64,000 nucleotides of DNA from Certhia americana (Eukaryota; Chordata; Aves; Passeriformes; Certhiidae), in NCBI GenBank assembly GCA_018697195.1, contig CM031857.1, positions 60,637,697 to 60,701,696 of the forward strand, given 5' to 3'. The position numbers and the translations under genes were made by a program. Positions 10,701-23,508 of this stretch are shown one piece after another. Every line of letters begins with the position of its first letter. Position 1 is the first letter of the stretch. The notes under the pieces were generated by a model that ran no database searches, was not told the origin of the DNA, and saw nothing but the letters and a program-made list of their open reading frames with translations.

Positions 10701-13700
10701 TACAGGAAAAATACCAGGCACATTGGCCATAGAAAGACTTCTATGGGTGGAAAGTGTAGACAGTTCATGAATCTGTGGGGTTTTTTGGTTTATTTGTTAT
10801 TGTTCCTTTTAGCCCATCTATTTTTCTGACATGTTGAGCTCAGTAAGACTATAGAAGTGATTAGGAAGTGAGGAAAAAGTAATTCATCTTGAGCTAGTCC
10901 TTATGTTCAGAAAGCATTTGGGAGGAAAACATGCAAGAACTCATAAAAATATTCTGCTCAGATTTACTCACTCCATATGTCTGAAAGTGACTGGTTCACA
11001 ATGTACACATAGGAGCTGTGGTGTACTGAACATTACAGTGCAGTCTCTCTACATCAGAAAAGAAATGTGAAGCCAACTCCTCAGTTTCACTTAGTGATTT
11101 TCACTGTCTTTAAAGAAATCAGATATTCTTCATATTTAAGTGCAAAACTGAAAATCTTTCTTATAAATCATTCTATTTCTTGCAAACTCTTGAAAAGGTT
11201 GAAACTGATGGGTTTCTGTGCTATGTATATGAAATAGACATCTCGGCAAATATGAGTTCCTTGCTTTTCACAGTGTGAAAAGTGCATGCTAAAGTTCTCC
11301 TAGCCTCAGAATTTTTATTCTCTATGGTGTCACAGACTATCATCAATAGAAAGAGGGAAGGTAATCCCTTATGAAATAAAAGTCACAATCAGTCTAGGAT
11401 CAAGTTTTCCTGCTCTCTTCTGTGGGAATTTTTTAGACTAAATCAGTTCAGTTGGTTCCTATCATCTGAAAGCAATCACTAGTTCTTTTTATAATTAACT
11501 GTGTCAATGAAAGAACGTTTCTATACACTTAAATTTCTGCTGCTCATATTGTACCAGTTTCCAGCACTCAAAAAGACTAGGGTCATTTCAATTAGTTGTT
11601 TACTGAGATCATCTAATTTTCAAAGGTTTAGGAATTCAATATATGATGCGAGCAGTTCTGCATGAGTTACTTGGACATCAGAGAACAGTCCTGAACATTT
11701 ACTTGGGTAGCCTCAGTGCACAAAGTTAATTCAGGGGCTGAACAGAGAAATCTGGGAGAAGACACACTGCTCTGGATCTCTTTCCATTTGGACAGCTCTT
11801 AGGGAGGCTTCCTGTTCAGTAAGGGATCCACTAGTCATGCCAGCTGACTCTTTTCCCTTGCAGCTTAATTATCCTTGCTGTATTGTATGTAAAACAGTTG
11901 AATTAGAGAAAATTCCCATGGAGAAGAGCTGAGTTGAAGCTGCAGGTTAACAAAAGCCTTTTCTTCTTACCTTATCTTTTAATCTGTTGTATAAATGTCA
12001 CAAGCAGGATTCTCCTTAATTAACAGAAGTCAGGTGATGTGATATACCGCTCTTCAGCTAGAAGCAGGGGTAGCAGATATTGATTGATTAGAGTATGAGT
12101 CTCATCATGGACACACAGCATGAGAGCTAAGCCAGAAGGACAAGGGGCCGAAGACTTAGGGTCCCTTTGACGAGATGTGACAAAAATGCCAATAGTGAAA
12201 GAAGACAAAACTGGTATCTTTGTCTGCCACTGGCTGGGCCCATGTAATATTTCAATAAACACAATAATTAATTCTGAGTTTCAATGGTTTTCTTTTTGAC
12301 AGAAGCAATAGTAATTACTCTGAATGTTGCTTGCCTTTATCGAGGGCGAAACTGACTGACAGAGTCAGAAATTGCTTCTGCATGAGTGTTGATTTTATTC
12401 TCAGAAGACTTATCAGCAACACTCCAACACTATACAAGCAGGTTAGTCTTTCTGTTTCAAATATCCTACCTGTAGGTTCCACTGCAGCTGCTTTTGCTTT
12501 TGTGATAATATAAACAGCAAATTTTACTGTCCTGCTATATTTAAAACCAGATGGTTGGCCCACTTAACCCCAGGCAAACATTGCAATTCCTCCTTTTTTA
12601 GGTTTTACTATTTGGCTGCTGACTGAAGCACCAGGGTTTAGAATCATTGCTGTTACACAGCACCACATTTCCTGTAGAAGCCCTTTTATGACTTGTACAC
12701 TTATATATTATATCATAGAAGCATAGCCATTCTGCTGCTAACCAGAAAATATGAATTTTAATATAAAATACATGCATGAAACATTAAAACTAAAAAGCTC
12801 TGTGGCAAAAAATAATTCCCTGTTTGCAAGTATAATTTGCTATTATGAACAGAGGCAAAGACTGACAAAATAATGACATTGCCTTTTGAATCAGAAATAA
12901 CCAGTTATGATCAGTTCTGTTGTGTTTAGCAGTGGAACAAGTCCAGACTGTTTGTTTACAAGATGTATAAGTATTTGCAGCTCTTTTTTCATCCTTATTG
13001 ACCTTGTCTCTTATTTTTTCTGCTAAGGGAGTTATAGCATTCAGTATGACACAGACATTATATATGACGCTAACGTTGAGGCTGATGCTAGTTCGCAACA
13101 AAATACCAGCTGTCCAGAACTTTTCATAGAGAGCTTTTCATATCTAAATTCTGTTGTAAGATTCCCATCTTTCATTGCAGTCTTCTGATATCTTCTATGC
13201 TACAAAATCCATTTAGCTCCTGTGAAAATATCAAAAAGCAATTGGGTGGACTTTGAATTCTATTCCATACGATATACTAATTTTAATTAAAATTGTATTT
13301 CATTCTGAGGCTTTGGAAATGTTTGTTTTATTTTTCTTGATAGGTGAGCTCTCTGTTCTTTCTGTGGCACTTACAAGTTCTCATTTTCTTCTGTGTTTAT
13401 TTTTTCATTGAGGATCCTATGAGATCTTTCAGTGTCATCCACCCTTCTAGCCAAAGGCAACAATCAGCCTCAGAGATTGAGGCAGAGATAACTCAGAGAT
13501 GCTTCATAGTAATCAACAGTTGTTTTCCAAACTAGGGGACTATTACTGCTAACAGAGAAAATCAGCAAGACCCAAATCCTGTAAAATATAAAGCAGAAAC
13601 CTGTTACAAGTCTAGTAAAAAAAGCCAGGGAACCCCCAAAAAGATAAAAAACCCTGAACCACAAAAACCCCCTCAAATAGCTGTGGCTATTGCACATGCA

Positions 13701-14175
13701 ACATAAACCTAGTCAAATATGCTCCAGTTATTGCTGTAACCTGAGAATTACCATGGTTGCTCCTAGTTGTGAATAAGGGTATCAAACTTCATAAAAACGC
13801 AGCTAGTCAAATTGTATTAGAGCTGGAACAGTCTATGTGACTCGACTGACCTTCAACAAACTGAAACATAACCCTTTAAAAAGAAGACTTAATCACTTAA
13901 TAGCAGTAAAGCAGTGATAAGTACAGACCCTGACAAAATGATCTCTCTTAGTGAATACATTCCCAGTCACTGACTACGCTCCATGTACACTACATTTGCA
14001 CTTTGGAAATGCTCAAAACCTTGTTATAGGAAATGAAGAACCCCTTAATTTATGATTAACGACTAAACAGTTTAATCAGTGGATTATTATTAGTCCAGAT
14101 GTAACTATTAAAAAATTTTAGAAGTAGTCAAGTAGAAAGAAAAGTTAAAAATTGTACACACACTTCCCCTGCCTG
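7711..14175. other. 6.5 kb of AT-rich non-coding DNA
   Basis: No CR1, LTR or gene was recognised. It contains an A15 run at 8631-8645 and scattered short frames. The minus-strand frames at 12020-12262, 12315-12563 and 12790-13101 (80-103 codons) lie close together but share no recognisable domain or splice structure. The GC-richer patch at 7980-8230 was not identified. Confidence 0.55.
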
Positions 14176-14695
14176 TAGAATCATAGATTCACACATAGTT
14201 GCAAAATCACAGGATGGCTGAGTTAGTAAAGCACCCCGAAGGGCTCCTAGTCCAACTGGCCTGCTCAAAGCAGACTGAGGTAGGTTGCTCAGGGCCATAT
14301 CTCACTGGGTTTTGAGCATCTCCAAGGATGGAGACCACAACCTCCCTGTGCAACCTGTGTCTCCCTTATGATGAAGAATTTTTTTTCATATGTTTAATTG
14401 TTATTTTCGGTATTTCAGTTCATGCCTGTTGTCTCTTGTTCTGTCTATGAGCACCGCTGCGAAGGTTTTGTCTCTGTCTTCTTTACTCCCCTTAAGAGGT
14501 ATATTTGGGTAGGATCTTCCTGAGTCCTTGCCAGGCTGAGCAGCCCCAGTTCTCTCTGCCTTTCCTGGAAGGACAGATGCTCCAGGAACTCCATCATCTT
14601 TATGCTTCCTTGACAAATTCAGTCCTGTCTCCTGGTCCATTTGCCTCTTGTAATGAGGAACCCAGAACTGGATCCAGCAGGTAGGTGCCAGTAGG
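14176..14695 (-). mobile_element. CR1 LINE, 5'-truncated, minus strand
   Basis: Read on the plus strand it opens with the reverse-complement CR1 3' end (TAGAATCATAGATTCACA octamer remnants at 14176). TCCAACTGGCCTGCTCAAAG-like text, GACCACAACCTCCCTGTGCAACCTGTG (14330-14356) and GCTGAGCAGCCCCAGTTCTCTC (about 14536) follow. It ends around AACCCAGAACTGGATCCAGCA. These are successive blocks of the CR1 3' region in reverse. The minus frame at 14401-14640 is a decayed RT C-terminus and not a gene. Confidence 0.92.
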
Positions 14696-17600
14696 TAGTT
14701 TTTTGTTCTTTGTTTGTTTGATTTTATGATAGTGGTGTGGTTACTCTTCCAATATTCTTCTGGATTCTAAGCGGAAAGATTTAATTCTTTATGTGTGCAG
14801 AGTGTACAGTCTGCTGTCAAAATTCTGAACCCATTGTTGGTAGAAATATGATCATGATGATAGTTTTTTCTTCTGTACTCTAGGAGACATTTGGGATCTT
14901 GCTTATTTACTTGCTAACAAGTGCTACAATTTGTAGCCTGAAGCAGCTATCTCAACAGGGCCTTTGTCAAATAACAGTCTTCTGTAGTGAATTAATTACT
15001 TGGATAAGTATGCCAGCATACTTATAGGAGTGGTTCTTTGAGCACGTGTTCCAGCACACTCAGTGGAAAACTCCATAAAAACCTCTCCAGAAGCAATCCA
15101 AGATTCATATACCTATAGGATTTATAGGCTTCAAGAGTGCTAGAGCAAGATAAAGGCACCTTGACCACACATGTAAAGGAAATTAAACCTAACAGCTCTT
15201 GACTTCACTCTTTTGCAGTCCACAAAATTCTTGCCACTACATTGATACTTGGAAACCAATATTAAGGATGGATGAAAGGTGTGGACTTCCACAAGGCCAT
15301 TAGAGAATTTTTGACTTACTGGCATTTCTTCATGGTTAGGCTATGATTTCTTCTTTTGTGACCAACCTTTCTTTGCAATCAGCTGATGAGCCTGTCAGCA
15401 GAGGAGGCCTAACAAGATTCTTTGAACTAGGCTGTAGGCTTCACTAATGACTACCATTTGCTCTTAGCTAGTGATCCTTTCAAAAATTCATTTTATGTGC
15501 ACCTAATCTACTTTCTTGACAGCTCTAAGCACTTAAATGAGCAGAACTTCTCTCTCCTGAGGCTAAAATGGAATCTTTGTTTACATGTAACCTGATAAAA
15601 GCATTCATCAGAAAACTTAAAGGGAGTTATTTCCTAGGCATATAGAAAAAAATAATTATCTGTATATTATATAAAATAAATATCTTGTATAAGATCTTAT
15701 TGACAAAACCTGAAGAGTCTGAGAATGTATGCTACTGATATTCAGTAGCATTTTTTTTTATTCCTGCTAGAGTAGGAAAGAATTTATTATCTGTTGATTT
15801 ACCTGAGCTGCTGTTGGCTGCAGTATTTTCATGGGTCATTTCAAAGTGAATAGTGAATTTCTCCTATAACTGTGGTTTCTGGTTGACTTTTTATTTCCCA
15901 GAAGCTCAGAAATCTTCTCTCTCTCTGAATGAGAGCCCAAGTTTATTTATAAAAGCATTGGCAATTCTTATTTCCTTTTTCTGAATCAGGCCTCTTTTAC
16001 ATCACAGAACCAAAGAAACTTACTTGTTAATATTTTTGGTCAAAAATGAGTATAGATTAAGTAATCCTGCAGATATATCTCTGTGTAGATTTTTTGTGTA
16101 TATTTTGCTGTCTGGAAAGATTTACCCATCACAATATTCTTACCAAATGTTGAAGTGTTCTTCCATTAAAATATTTTTCTACTCCCAAAAGGCTGTATAA
16201 CATTTTATTGTTATTTCCAGTATTGTAAGAATACCAAGAGAACTTCAATAAAACATTCTCTTATCTTCAAATAGAAACTTCCATTTAAAAAAACTTGAGA
16301 AGTCTTGTTCTGCTATGGTTACAGTCAGCTTTGTTTTCTATTAGAGTTAATTTAGCATTTAGAGGGCAACCTCTCAGTTTCAGTACAAGTACACAGAAAG
16401 AAAATCTGACAAGGAATGAAACTCCAGACTCTGGCACAGCTGTACTGAATGCCTCTTCTGTTCTGCCAGACCAGTTTAGCTATCTTGCTTTTTCTTCTGC
16501 GCACTCTGAGAAGCCTAAATCTAATTAAACAACAGACAAAAACTAGACATGCAATTGATCTGTGAGAGGAGAAAGGGGAATAAATTAGCATTGAAAAGTT
16601 TAAACTAAAAGTAATTTCAGTGTATTTATCAGATTGGCATTTGAGGAAATCCGTTTGTTTTGAAAGCCATTTTTGCATTTAGCCAAGAGAAAATCCACCA
16701 TTTTCCCCCCACCATGCTTTTTCCTTTCAAAAGCAGAAATCAAATGCCCTTGATATGCCTTCAGTATTTATCCTAAAGAACAACAAAAATAAAAACCTTC
16801 CTAACATCTCATTTTCTTGTCCTAGTCTTGTACCTAATATTCTTCCCAAAGAAACCTATCCTTGTCGAGACCTTTTGCATTCAGCTACATTTTATGCAGT
16901 TTCTCTCATGAAGCACCACCTGGCCTCTTAAATTTGGCTTTGTTAGAGCACTTTAAATATTCTGATAAGGTATATCTAACCCATTAAAAGGCTAAGTCTG
17001 TGTTTCATGATTCTTACTGAGAAAGGGAGAATGAGATTAGAAGGAGCTTGAACGACTTTTCATATTATTGCATTGTCTTATTCAAAATATATTTAATATC
17101 AATCTTATTATGAGTGTTTTCTGCAGAATTATCTTTACAGATTGCACAAAGAGGAATAGAGTTCATTTCATGGTCTATTTTTAAAGGGGCTTTTATTCCA
17201 TATCTGCTTACTGAGTATCTGCTCTGACTCAAAGCACATTAACATGCAAATAAGGACATAAATCTTCAGGAGAAGGAAACACAACAGAAACTTGGCTGTA
17301 AATGAACAAAGTTCAACAATCAGTCAAATATGTAATATTACTCAATATTTGGTGCATCCCATCTGCTTCTAATCTCTCTAATCTCAGCATGTTTGATGTC
17401 TCCAGAGCTTTTATTTGACTCGTTGATGACATGATCAGAGATGTCATGAGATGCAGCTAGGCAGTACAAATGAGCACTGGGTGGGGATGCTGTTAGGGCT
17501 GTGGTAAATCACCCTTTTTTAAAAGTTTGATAATATGCCCTTGTAGTGTCATAATCTCACTATCAAACATCAATTTTTCAAAGCATATGGGGCATGATAG

Positions 17601-18234
17601 ATTGCCTCGGCCTTCCCTTGTATTTTTTAGATTAGAATCTCTTGTAGACCTCACAGGCTTTCTTCAGATGTTTATGCACAGCAGGATCTTTGAGTGCCTC
17701 CAGTAAGTTACATGGTTGTTGGTATTACATAACATTTAAAAATGCACACTTAGTTGTTTTTCAGGACTTCCAGGGATTCATAGTTCATTTAGAGTTGGAT
17801 GCAGAGCACAAATTATCATTCATATGGAGGAGACATAAAATATTATTTTTCTGCCTTTGAAAGGAAAAAAGATTTTAGTTTTTGGTTTTAGTGATATTCT
17901 GAGACAGGTTATGGAAAATTGGTTGAAAAATGGGGTAAAAGGCCATTATTCTCTCCCTCTAAGGAAAGGAAAATGCAAGGCATCTGCTGCAACTATAAGA
18001 ATGAGATATAAAAAGGCTGAATTACACATACAATTGGTGAATTGTGTTGGAAAGTGGTGTAGTCTGTTATTGAGGATCATGAGGCACTGGCCTTTGGAAC
18101 CAAAAGGAAAAATGGATCTGAGGATACTGAGCTATAGTGCACAGACAACTTTGATTTGGGGAATTTTCCTTAACACTGCTATTGACTTCATCTCCTGAAG
18201 AACATGAGAAATTCTTCCTGAGAAATTTTATAAT
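14696..18234. other. AT-rich non-coding DNA
   Basis: No interspersed repeat was recognised. A small perfect hairpin lies at 15004-15025. The plus frame at 17857-18198 (113 codons) and the minus frame at 16352-16678 (108 codons) are the longest frames but contain no known motif. They fit chance in AT-rich sequence. Confidence 0.55.
15004..15025. repeat. Perfect 9-bp inverted repeat
   Basis: The arms ataagtatg and catacttat are exact reverse complements around a 4-nt loop (ccag). No T run follows and no function is implied. Confidence 0.8.
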
Positions 18235-19110
18235 GTCTAACTCCTTCCAGATCCTTTCTCAGTCTTCTCTAGATTAAACAGGCCCAAGTCTTACAGTCTT
18301 TTCTTATAAAAGATCCGTCAGGCTCCTCATCATCTTTTTGGTCTCTTCTGGACCCTCTGCAGAAGCTCTTTGTCTTTCATGTATTGAGTAGCCCAGAACT
18401 GAACACAGCACAGATGTGGCCTCACTAGGGCCAAGCAGAGGGTTGCTATCAGCTCTCTCGACCTGCTGGCCACAGTCCTCTTGATGCACCCCAGGGTACC
18501 ACAGGATCTCCTGGTCATGACAGCACTCATGGTCATCTTGTCATCCACCAATATTCCCAGGTCCTTCCCAGCAGAGCTGCTCTCCAGTAGGTCAGCCCGC
18601 AGCCTCTGCTGGTTATTCCTCTCCAGGTGCAGGACCCTGCCCTTGCCCTTGCTGAACCTTTTTAGGTTCTCTCTGCCCAACTCTCCAGCACAACAAGGTC
18701 CAGCTGGATGGCAGCACAGCCTTCAGGTGTGTCAGCCACTCCCCCAGTTTCACATAGCAGCAAACTTGCTGAGGGCACATTGCATCCCTTCATCCAGTCA
18801 CTGATAAACATGTTGGATAAGGCTGGATCATTCATCTTTGGGGGATGCCACTACCTACAGGCCTCTGAACTGTGCATTCAGACAGTTCTGGATCCAACTC
18901 AATGTCCATTTACTTAATCCACATTTCCTGAGCTTACCTAAAATGATATTAAGGGAAACATTGTCAAAAGCTTTGCTGAAGTTGAGGCAGACAACTTCCA
19001 CTGCCCTCCCATCATTGTCCTGTCCTGTCATGTCATCACAGAAGGTTATCAGATGGGTGAAGCAGGATTTTCCTTTGGTGAATCCATGCTGACTACTTCT
19101 TATGACATTT
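18235..19110 (-). mobile_element. CR1 LINE with recognisable reverse-transcriptase remnants, minus strand
   Basis: This is the most informative CR1 copy in the window. On the minus strand, 19090 to about 18870 reads as CR1 reverse transcriptase, with GFTKGKSC and the catalytic-motif-A region as LNFSKAFDNV (an N where active copies have D), then LRKCGLSKW. The text then jumps to FISDWMKG-like and SKFA-like sequence at about 18810-18750, so the middle of the RT, including the expected catalytic FADD region, is deleted or ruined. The minus frame at 18330-18680 gives the C-terminal part (LHLERNNQQRLRADLLESSS, then GILVDDKMTMS, then SRSRELIATLCLALVRPHL). The 3' end with octamers is missing. The copy is inactive. 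Confidence 0.95.
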
Positions 19111-22100
19111 TCTTCTATCTTAGCTAGTGTCAGTGTGAGAATTCAAGATGAGCCTCTACAATTAAGCACCAGAAGCAGATAGAAATGACTACAAGGACGT
19201 AATTTTTGAGTGTCTAAATTTAGCTGCAGTTGGAGATTATGATGATGGAAAGGTAAATTTGCAGTGCAGCTAAATCCACTTTGAAAATGAAGAAAGTAAT
19301 ATGAAAACCAATGCAAAAAAAGAGAATAATTTTAATATTGTTTCCCCCCCTTCTATGCCATGTTCTATCTTTTGGGTTTTTAAATTTCCGGGTGTCCTTT
19401 CTTGCTTTCCTGTGTACTGAATAAGTAGGGATGACTTGTATTATCTGTCTCATCACAGAGAATGAAAAAAACCAAACCAAAACAAAACCAAAAAAAAGAC
19501 ATCACTGAAGTACTCTTTTGGGTTCTATTTCTTGTCACATAATGAGTAACTTGGTTGAAATGAAATGCTTTCATTATGAATGCTTTACAGTCTTAGGATC
19601 TCCCTGCTTCATTATCTTATGTAAGACATACTGAGACCAAATAAGTGTGATGAGACCAAATAAATGTGATGTGATGTGTGCGCCACTTTGTTCTGAAATA
19701 AAGACTTCATTTCATATTTTAAAGCATCCTCTTGTTACTGTTGCTAGTACTATTTATTGGGGGATTTCACCAGGAAAAATAATTTAAAATAGAAAGGAAT
19801 TTAGCTGCTTTTATTTCCTGTTTGCCTGTGAGAAAGGCTCCCCTTTCCTTAGGACAGCATGCTAAAATGGATCAGGATTTTGTGAACAGCTAATAGACCA
19901 AATAGTTTTGGAAAGCAGGAAGTCAAATGGGAAGCTCAGTCTAACAGATCAGGTTCTGAACAGTCGTTATTTTAAGAGTGTGGATCTAATGAGGAGTACA
20001 ACAATAACATCCCTTAATTAAATGGACTGTTTCTGAAAATTGGAGGTCAGCCATTAAAAGTAAATGACATCCAGTTATGCATGTGTAATTTGCATATCTG
20101 TTTCTTTCACCCTGTACAATTTTATGTCTTCCCTATCATTAAACAGTTTTATTTTTGTTGGTTTTTTTAATTTCAATTTTAAAATACTTTCTCTCTATAT
20201 ATATTGATATATTTAGGATTTATTTTTCATTAATTTTTAGAAAATCTGAAGTAAATCAGGGTGTCATGTTCATATGCATTAGAAAATAATAATGTAATCA
20301 TAGAATGTTACTTTTTCTTCATGGAGATATTAGAGGAAAAGAATTAGAAAGAAGATTCTTTCATTAAGGCTATTGTAGCATTTCTAATGTAAACCCACTT
20401 ATTTTCCCCGCCCTTGCCGTCTGTGTTGAATGGAGGCATAAGTGGTTGCAGTAGTACGGTGCAGTTCAAGAAGCTGGTTAAAAAATAAGTATTAACAGAA
20501 AAAACCAATAAATGCAGGCAAAAATTCCATTAGTATATTATATCATCTTTTTAGATGTTATCAGCCTTTGACCTGTGTTTTATTTTGTCTTGGCAAAGGT
20601 AATAAGCTTTAATAAACTAGCTGATATAGCTTGAATGGCTGACAGGTTTTCAAGCATGCAAATTTTCAGGATTTGAAGATCTTATGCATCTCTTTTCTCT
20701 GTGTCAACTGGTCTAATTAAAGAGGTTCTTCCTTTCTATAAACATGGCTGTACCTTTATCCTTAAAAACAATTACTACGGCATTACTAGATTGTTTCTCT
20801 AGCATGATAACCAATTCCTTTGACCATTCCAGGTTTTACTAGGTATTGTGCTGATTTTCCAAGTCAGACAGGCATTGTGTCTTCAAACTGTAGATTCAGT
20901 TTAGAAAGCCTGAAGTGTCCCACTATTGCCTCTATTATTGCATAAGAATATGGATTATAATCCATTTTTAATTTCTCTTCTATAAATATCAAATAACTTG
21001 TACTGAAGTGGTTGAACACCCAAAATTTTGTAAAATTTTGTAATTATGAATTTCACATTATGAAATTGTTTCACTGATTGTCACCAATCAGAGAAATGTG
21101 TTCTTATACACATATAAATATATTTATTGTAAGAAATAATTTTAATAAATCTTATTTCATTCAGTTTTTGAAAGGAGGCATATTGTGCAAAGAAACAACA
21201 TATGTCCTTGACAAATAATACCAACCTGGGAATAAATGGGTTTGAAGAAATAAAACAGAAAGAGGGATCATTAGGAAGCCAGAAAGCTGTTAAAAGAACA
21301 GTCAGCCAGACACTGTCATAAAGATTTGAAATGCTGCAGCATCTCCTTTTATGGCAGTTCTCATTCAGAAAGGTCATGATGGTATGGGGAATAAAGGGTT
21401 ATCTTTTATGATTGCTAGCTATTTAAAATAGTGTAAACAAATAAATACATGGAATTGGAAAATATTTATTAGCCTGCAGAGACTGCAAGACTTTAGTTGA
21501 GATACTGAAGTGCTATGTGTATCATAGGAGGTGATGAGAAGATCAGTAGCTATTAACCGTATCCTGCAGATTTTAGTACCTCAGAGCGATGTTAGCACAA
21601 ATTCTGCACAATAACTTCCCAAGCAAAAAACTAAGGAAGGTCCTAGTTCTCTACATGTAGCCAACGACTGATCATGCATTTAACATTACTGATTTGTCTA
21701 AGCATCTCATCTGTGGAACATTCTGCCATCTGCCTGTAAAAACGTGGTGACCAAAACCTCCTGCAGAGATAGGAAGGAAATTTTTCAAGACTCTCTTCCA
21801 TTTACCTCTGCTGCCAACCATCCTTTATCAGGGCAAGTTTTAAAATGATTCAAAGGTTTTTTTAATTTATAAGGACGACGCTATCTTCCACAACTTTGTT
21901 CTTGAAACATTTTGAACTAGGGAATATCAAAACTTCTATGAATCTCAAACTACTATATTAAGCTTAACAAGTATATTTTGCTACAGTGAGTATAACAAGC
22001 AAGAAAATAGTCTGAGCTACATATTTCATAAATAGGTTCAAGGATTTATTTTAAATCAAGTTAGAAAAGATGGCAAAATGTAGAGATTTTTGTCTGCATT

Positions 22101-22330
22101 ATTGTTTTAGGAGATGTTGATTATCTACAAGGCACGTATGATAAAAAAAGATTAGCTAAAATTGTTCTCTTGAAGAAGTAGAAACTATAGCCTATTAGTC
22201 TGCATCCAAAATACAAGCTACATTGTTCAGATTTAATGCATTTTTTTAAAAGAAGAAAAATACCTAATGGATTTTTAATAGTGAGGTTTGTAACTTTTGA
22301 GTTTGCAATTTCTATTGATATCAAAATAGC
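19111..22330. other. AT-rich non-coding DNA
   Basis: A 19-bp tandem duplication lies at 19632-19669. The section 20390-20660 carries CpGs and homeobox-like motifs next to CAGCCTTTGACCTG and could be constrained. No gene or interspersed repeat was recognised. The minus frames at 19220-19574, 21081-21377 and 22121-22384 lack known motifs. Confidence 0.5.
19632..19669. repeat. 19-bp tandem duplication
   Basis: tgagaccaaataagtgtga is followed immediately by a copy with one base changed (taagtg to taaatg). A short GATGTGATGTG stutter follows. Confidence 0.85.
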
Positions 22331-22600
22331 TGTGGTGAGCTGAACATGGCTCACCACCAGCTGCCCACCTAGCCACTCTGCCACACCCCTTCCATCAACA
22401 AAACAGAGGAGAAATTATAACAAAAGATTGTGGACTGAAATAGGGGAGTTATTCAGTAATTAATTTCACAAGCAAGACTGACTCATCTAGGGGAAATCAT
22501 ACTTCTCCAACATGGATTCTACCCATGGGCTAAAGTTCTTCACAAAATGAAAGAAGAACCCAGTGAAATATAGATTTTGGTGTTTTCATTACCTGGGAAT
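22331..22600 (-). mobile_element. Truncated endogenous-retrovirus LTR, minus strand
   Basis: The plus strand opens with TGTGGTGAGCTGAACATGGC and then CAGCTGCCCACCTAGCC. This is the reverse complement of the 3' end of the LTR family seen in full at 23509-24482 (which ends CACCTGGCATCC...CCACCACA). Matching blocks continue: AGGAGAAATTATAACAAAAG, then GTTATTCAGTAATTAATTTCA, then AACATGGATTCTACCCATGGGC. There is an internal deletion relative to the full copy. The right (5') edge is approximate. No internal viral sequence remains. Confidence 0.75.
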
Positions 22601-23508
22601 TTGAGAGGGCTTATTAACAAAATAAAGCAGTAAAAGGGAAGCATAAGAAATAGCTTATTACTGGTGAGGATTAGGAGAGAGTGGTGCGTTGTAAGAAACC
22701 TGATCCATGTTTAGTTTAGCCCTGACAGTGTCTCTTTGAGATGACCTCACATCACTTCCACTGCATGCCTTAGCAGTCTTTCCAGTTATACTGCTCTGAA
22801 CTATCCCTAATATAAAAACACTATCGTTTCTTTTCAGGGAATACTGCTTGTATTTTCAGCTTACTGTCTTCATACAATCATGATGACAGTGGAAGCACAT
22901 TCTCAAGAATTTAGAAATTGAGTGTTTGAATTTACATTGAATTTTATCAAGCAGAGATGTTTTTATCACATAGCCAAGGTATGTGATAATTTCTTCTGAG
23001 TAGTGTTTTATGCTCCTTCAAGGAAGATTATTATTTAGCCACCATTTACCTCCTGTTTCTTTCCATGTACAGTATAATGCTGCTGATTGCAAGATTAGTC
23101 TAGTTCAATGGAAATGGGTGGAGACATGGGCCGGTATTTTTCTTTCTCATGCTCTTGGAGAAGACTGAACAGAAATCCACTAAGTATCAGTGCCTATGCA
23201 CTTGCGTGGTTTTAACTTGGTCAAAATTTGGCACAATGTTTTTACTTACTCCACACCACTTCCTTCTTGTTTTCTTACCATATGTTGCTAATATGTAGTT
23301 CTGTGACTCGCATTCATATATCAGAAATCAACTCTATTTCATTGGAATCAGTAGCAACTCTCCTAAAAATGAAAAACTGAAATGTCAGTGAGTCTGCTAA
23401 AAAAGGAAAAGGTCATTTCTCATGGCTGTGCAGCTATGTTCAGCCACTCTTATAGGTCAGCCCAGTGAAGGTGAGTATACTCACCTGCTTCCTTCATACC
23501 TACCCTGC
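22601..23508. other. Spacer between two inverted LTR copies
   Basis: Unremarkable non-coding DNA separates the minus-strand LTR on the left from the plus-strand LTR on the right. No retroviral gene remnants were seen, so the two LTRs are not the ends of one provirus. Confidence 0.5.

Noticed and set aside
12020..13101. Run of three minus-strand frames (80, 82 and 103 codons)
   Set aside because: Their spacing suggested a decayed gene, but the translations share no known motif and have no splice logic.
17857..18198. 113-codon plus-strand frame next to a CR1
   Set aside because: Lysine-rich frame in AT-rich DNA, no motif, and it does not continue the CR1 reading frame. Probably chance.
18330..18680. 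116-codon minus-strand frame as a gene
   Set aside because: It reads as the C-terminal part of CR1 reverse transcriptase and belongs to a dead, deleted LINE copy.
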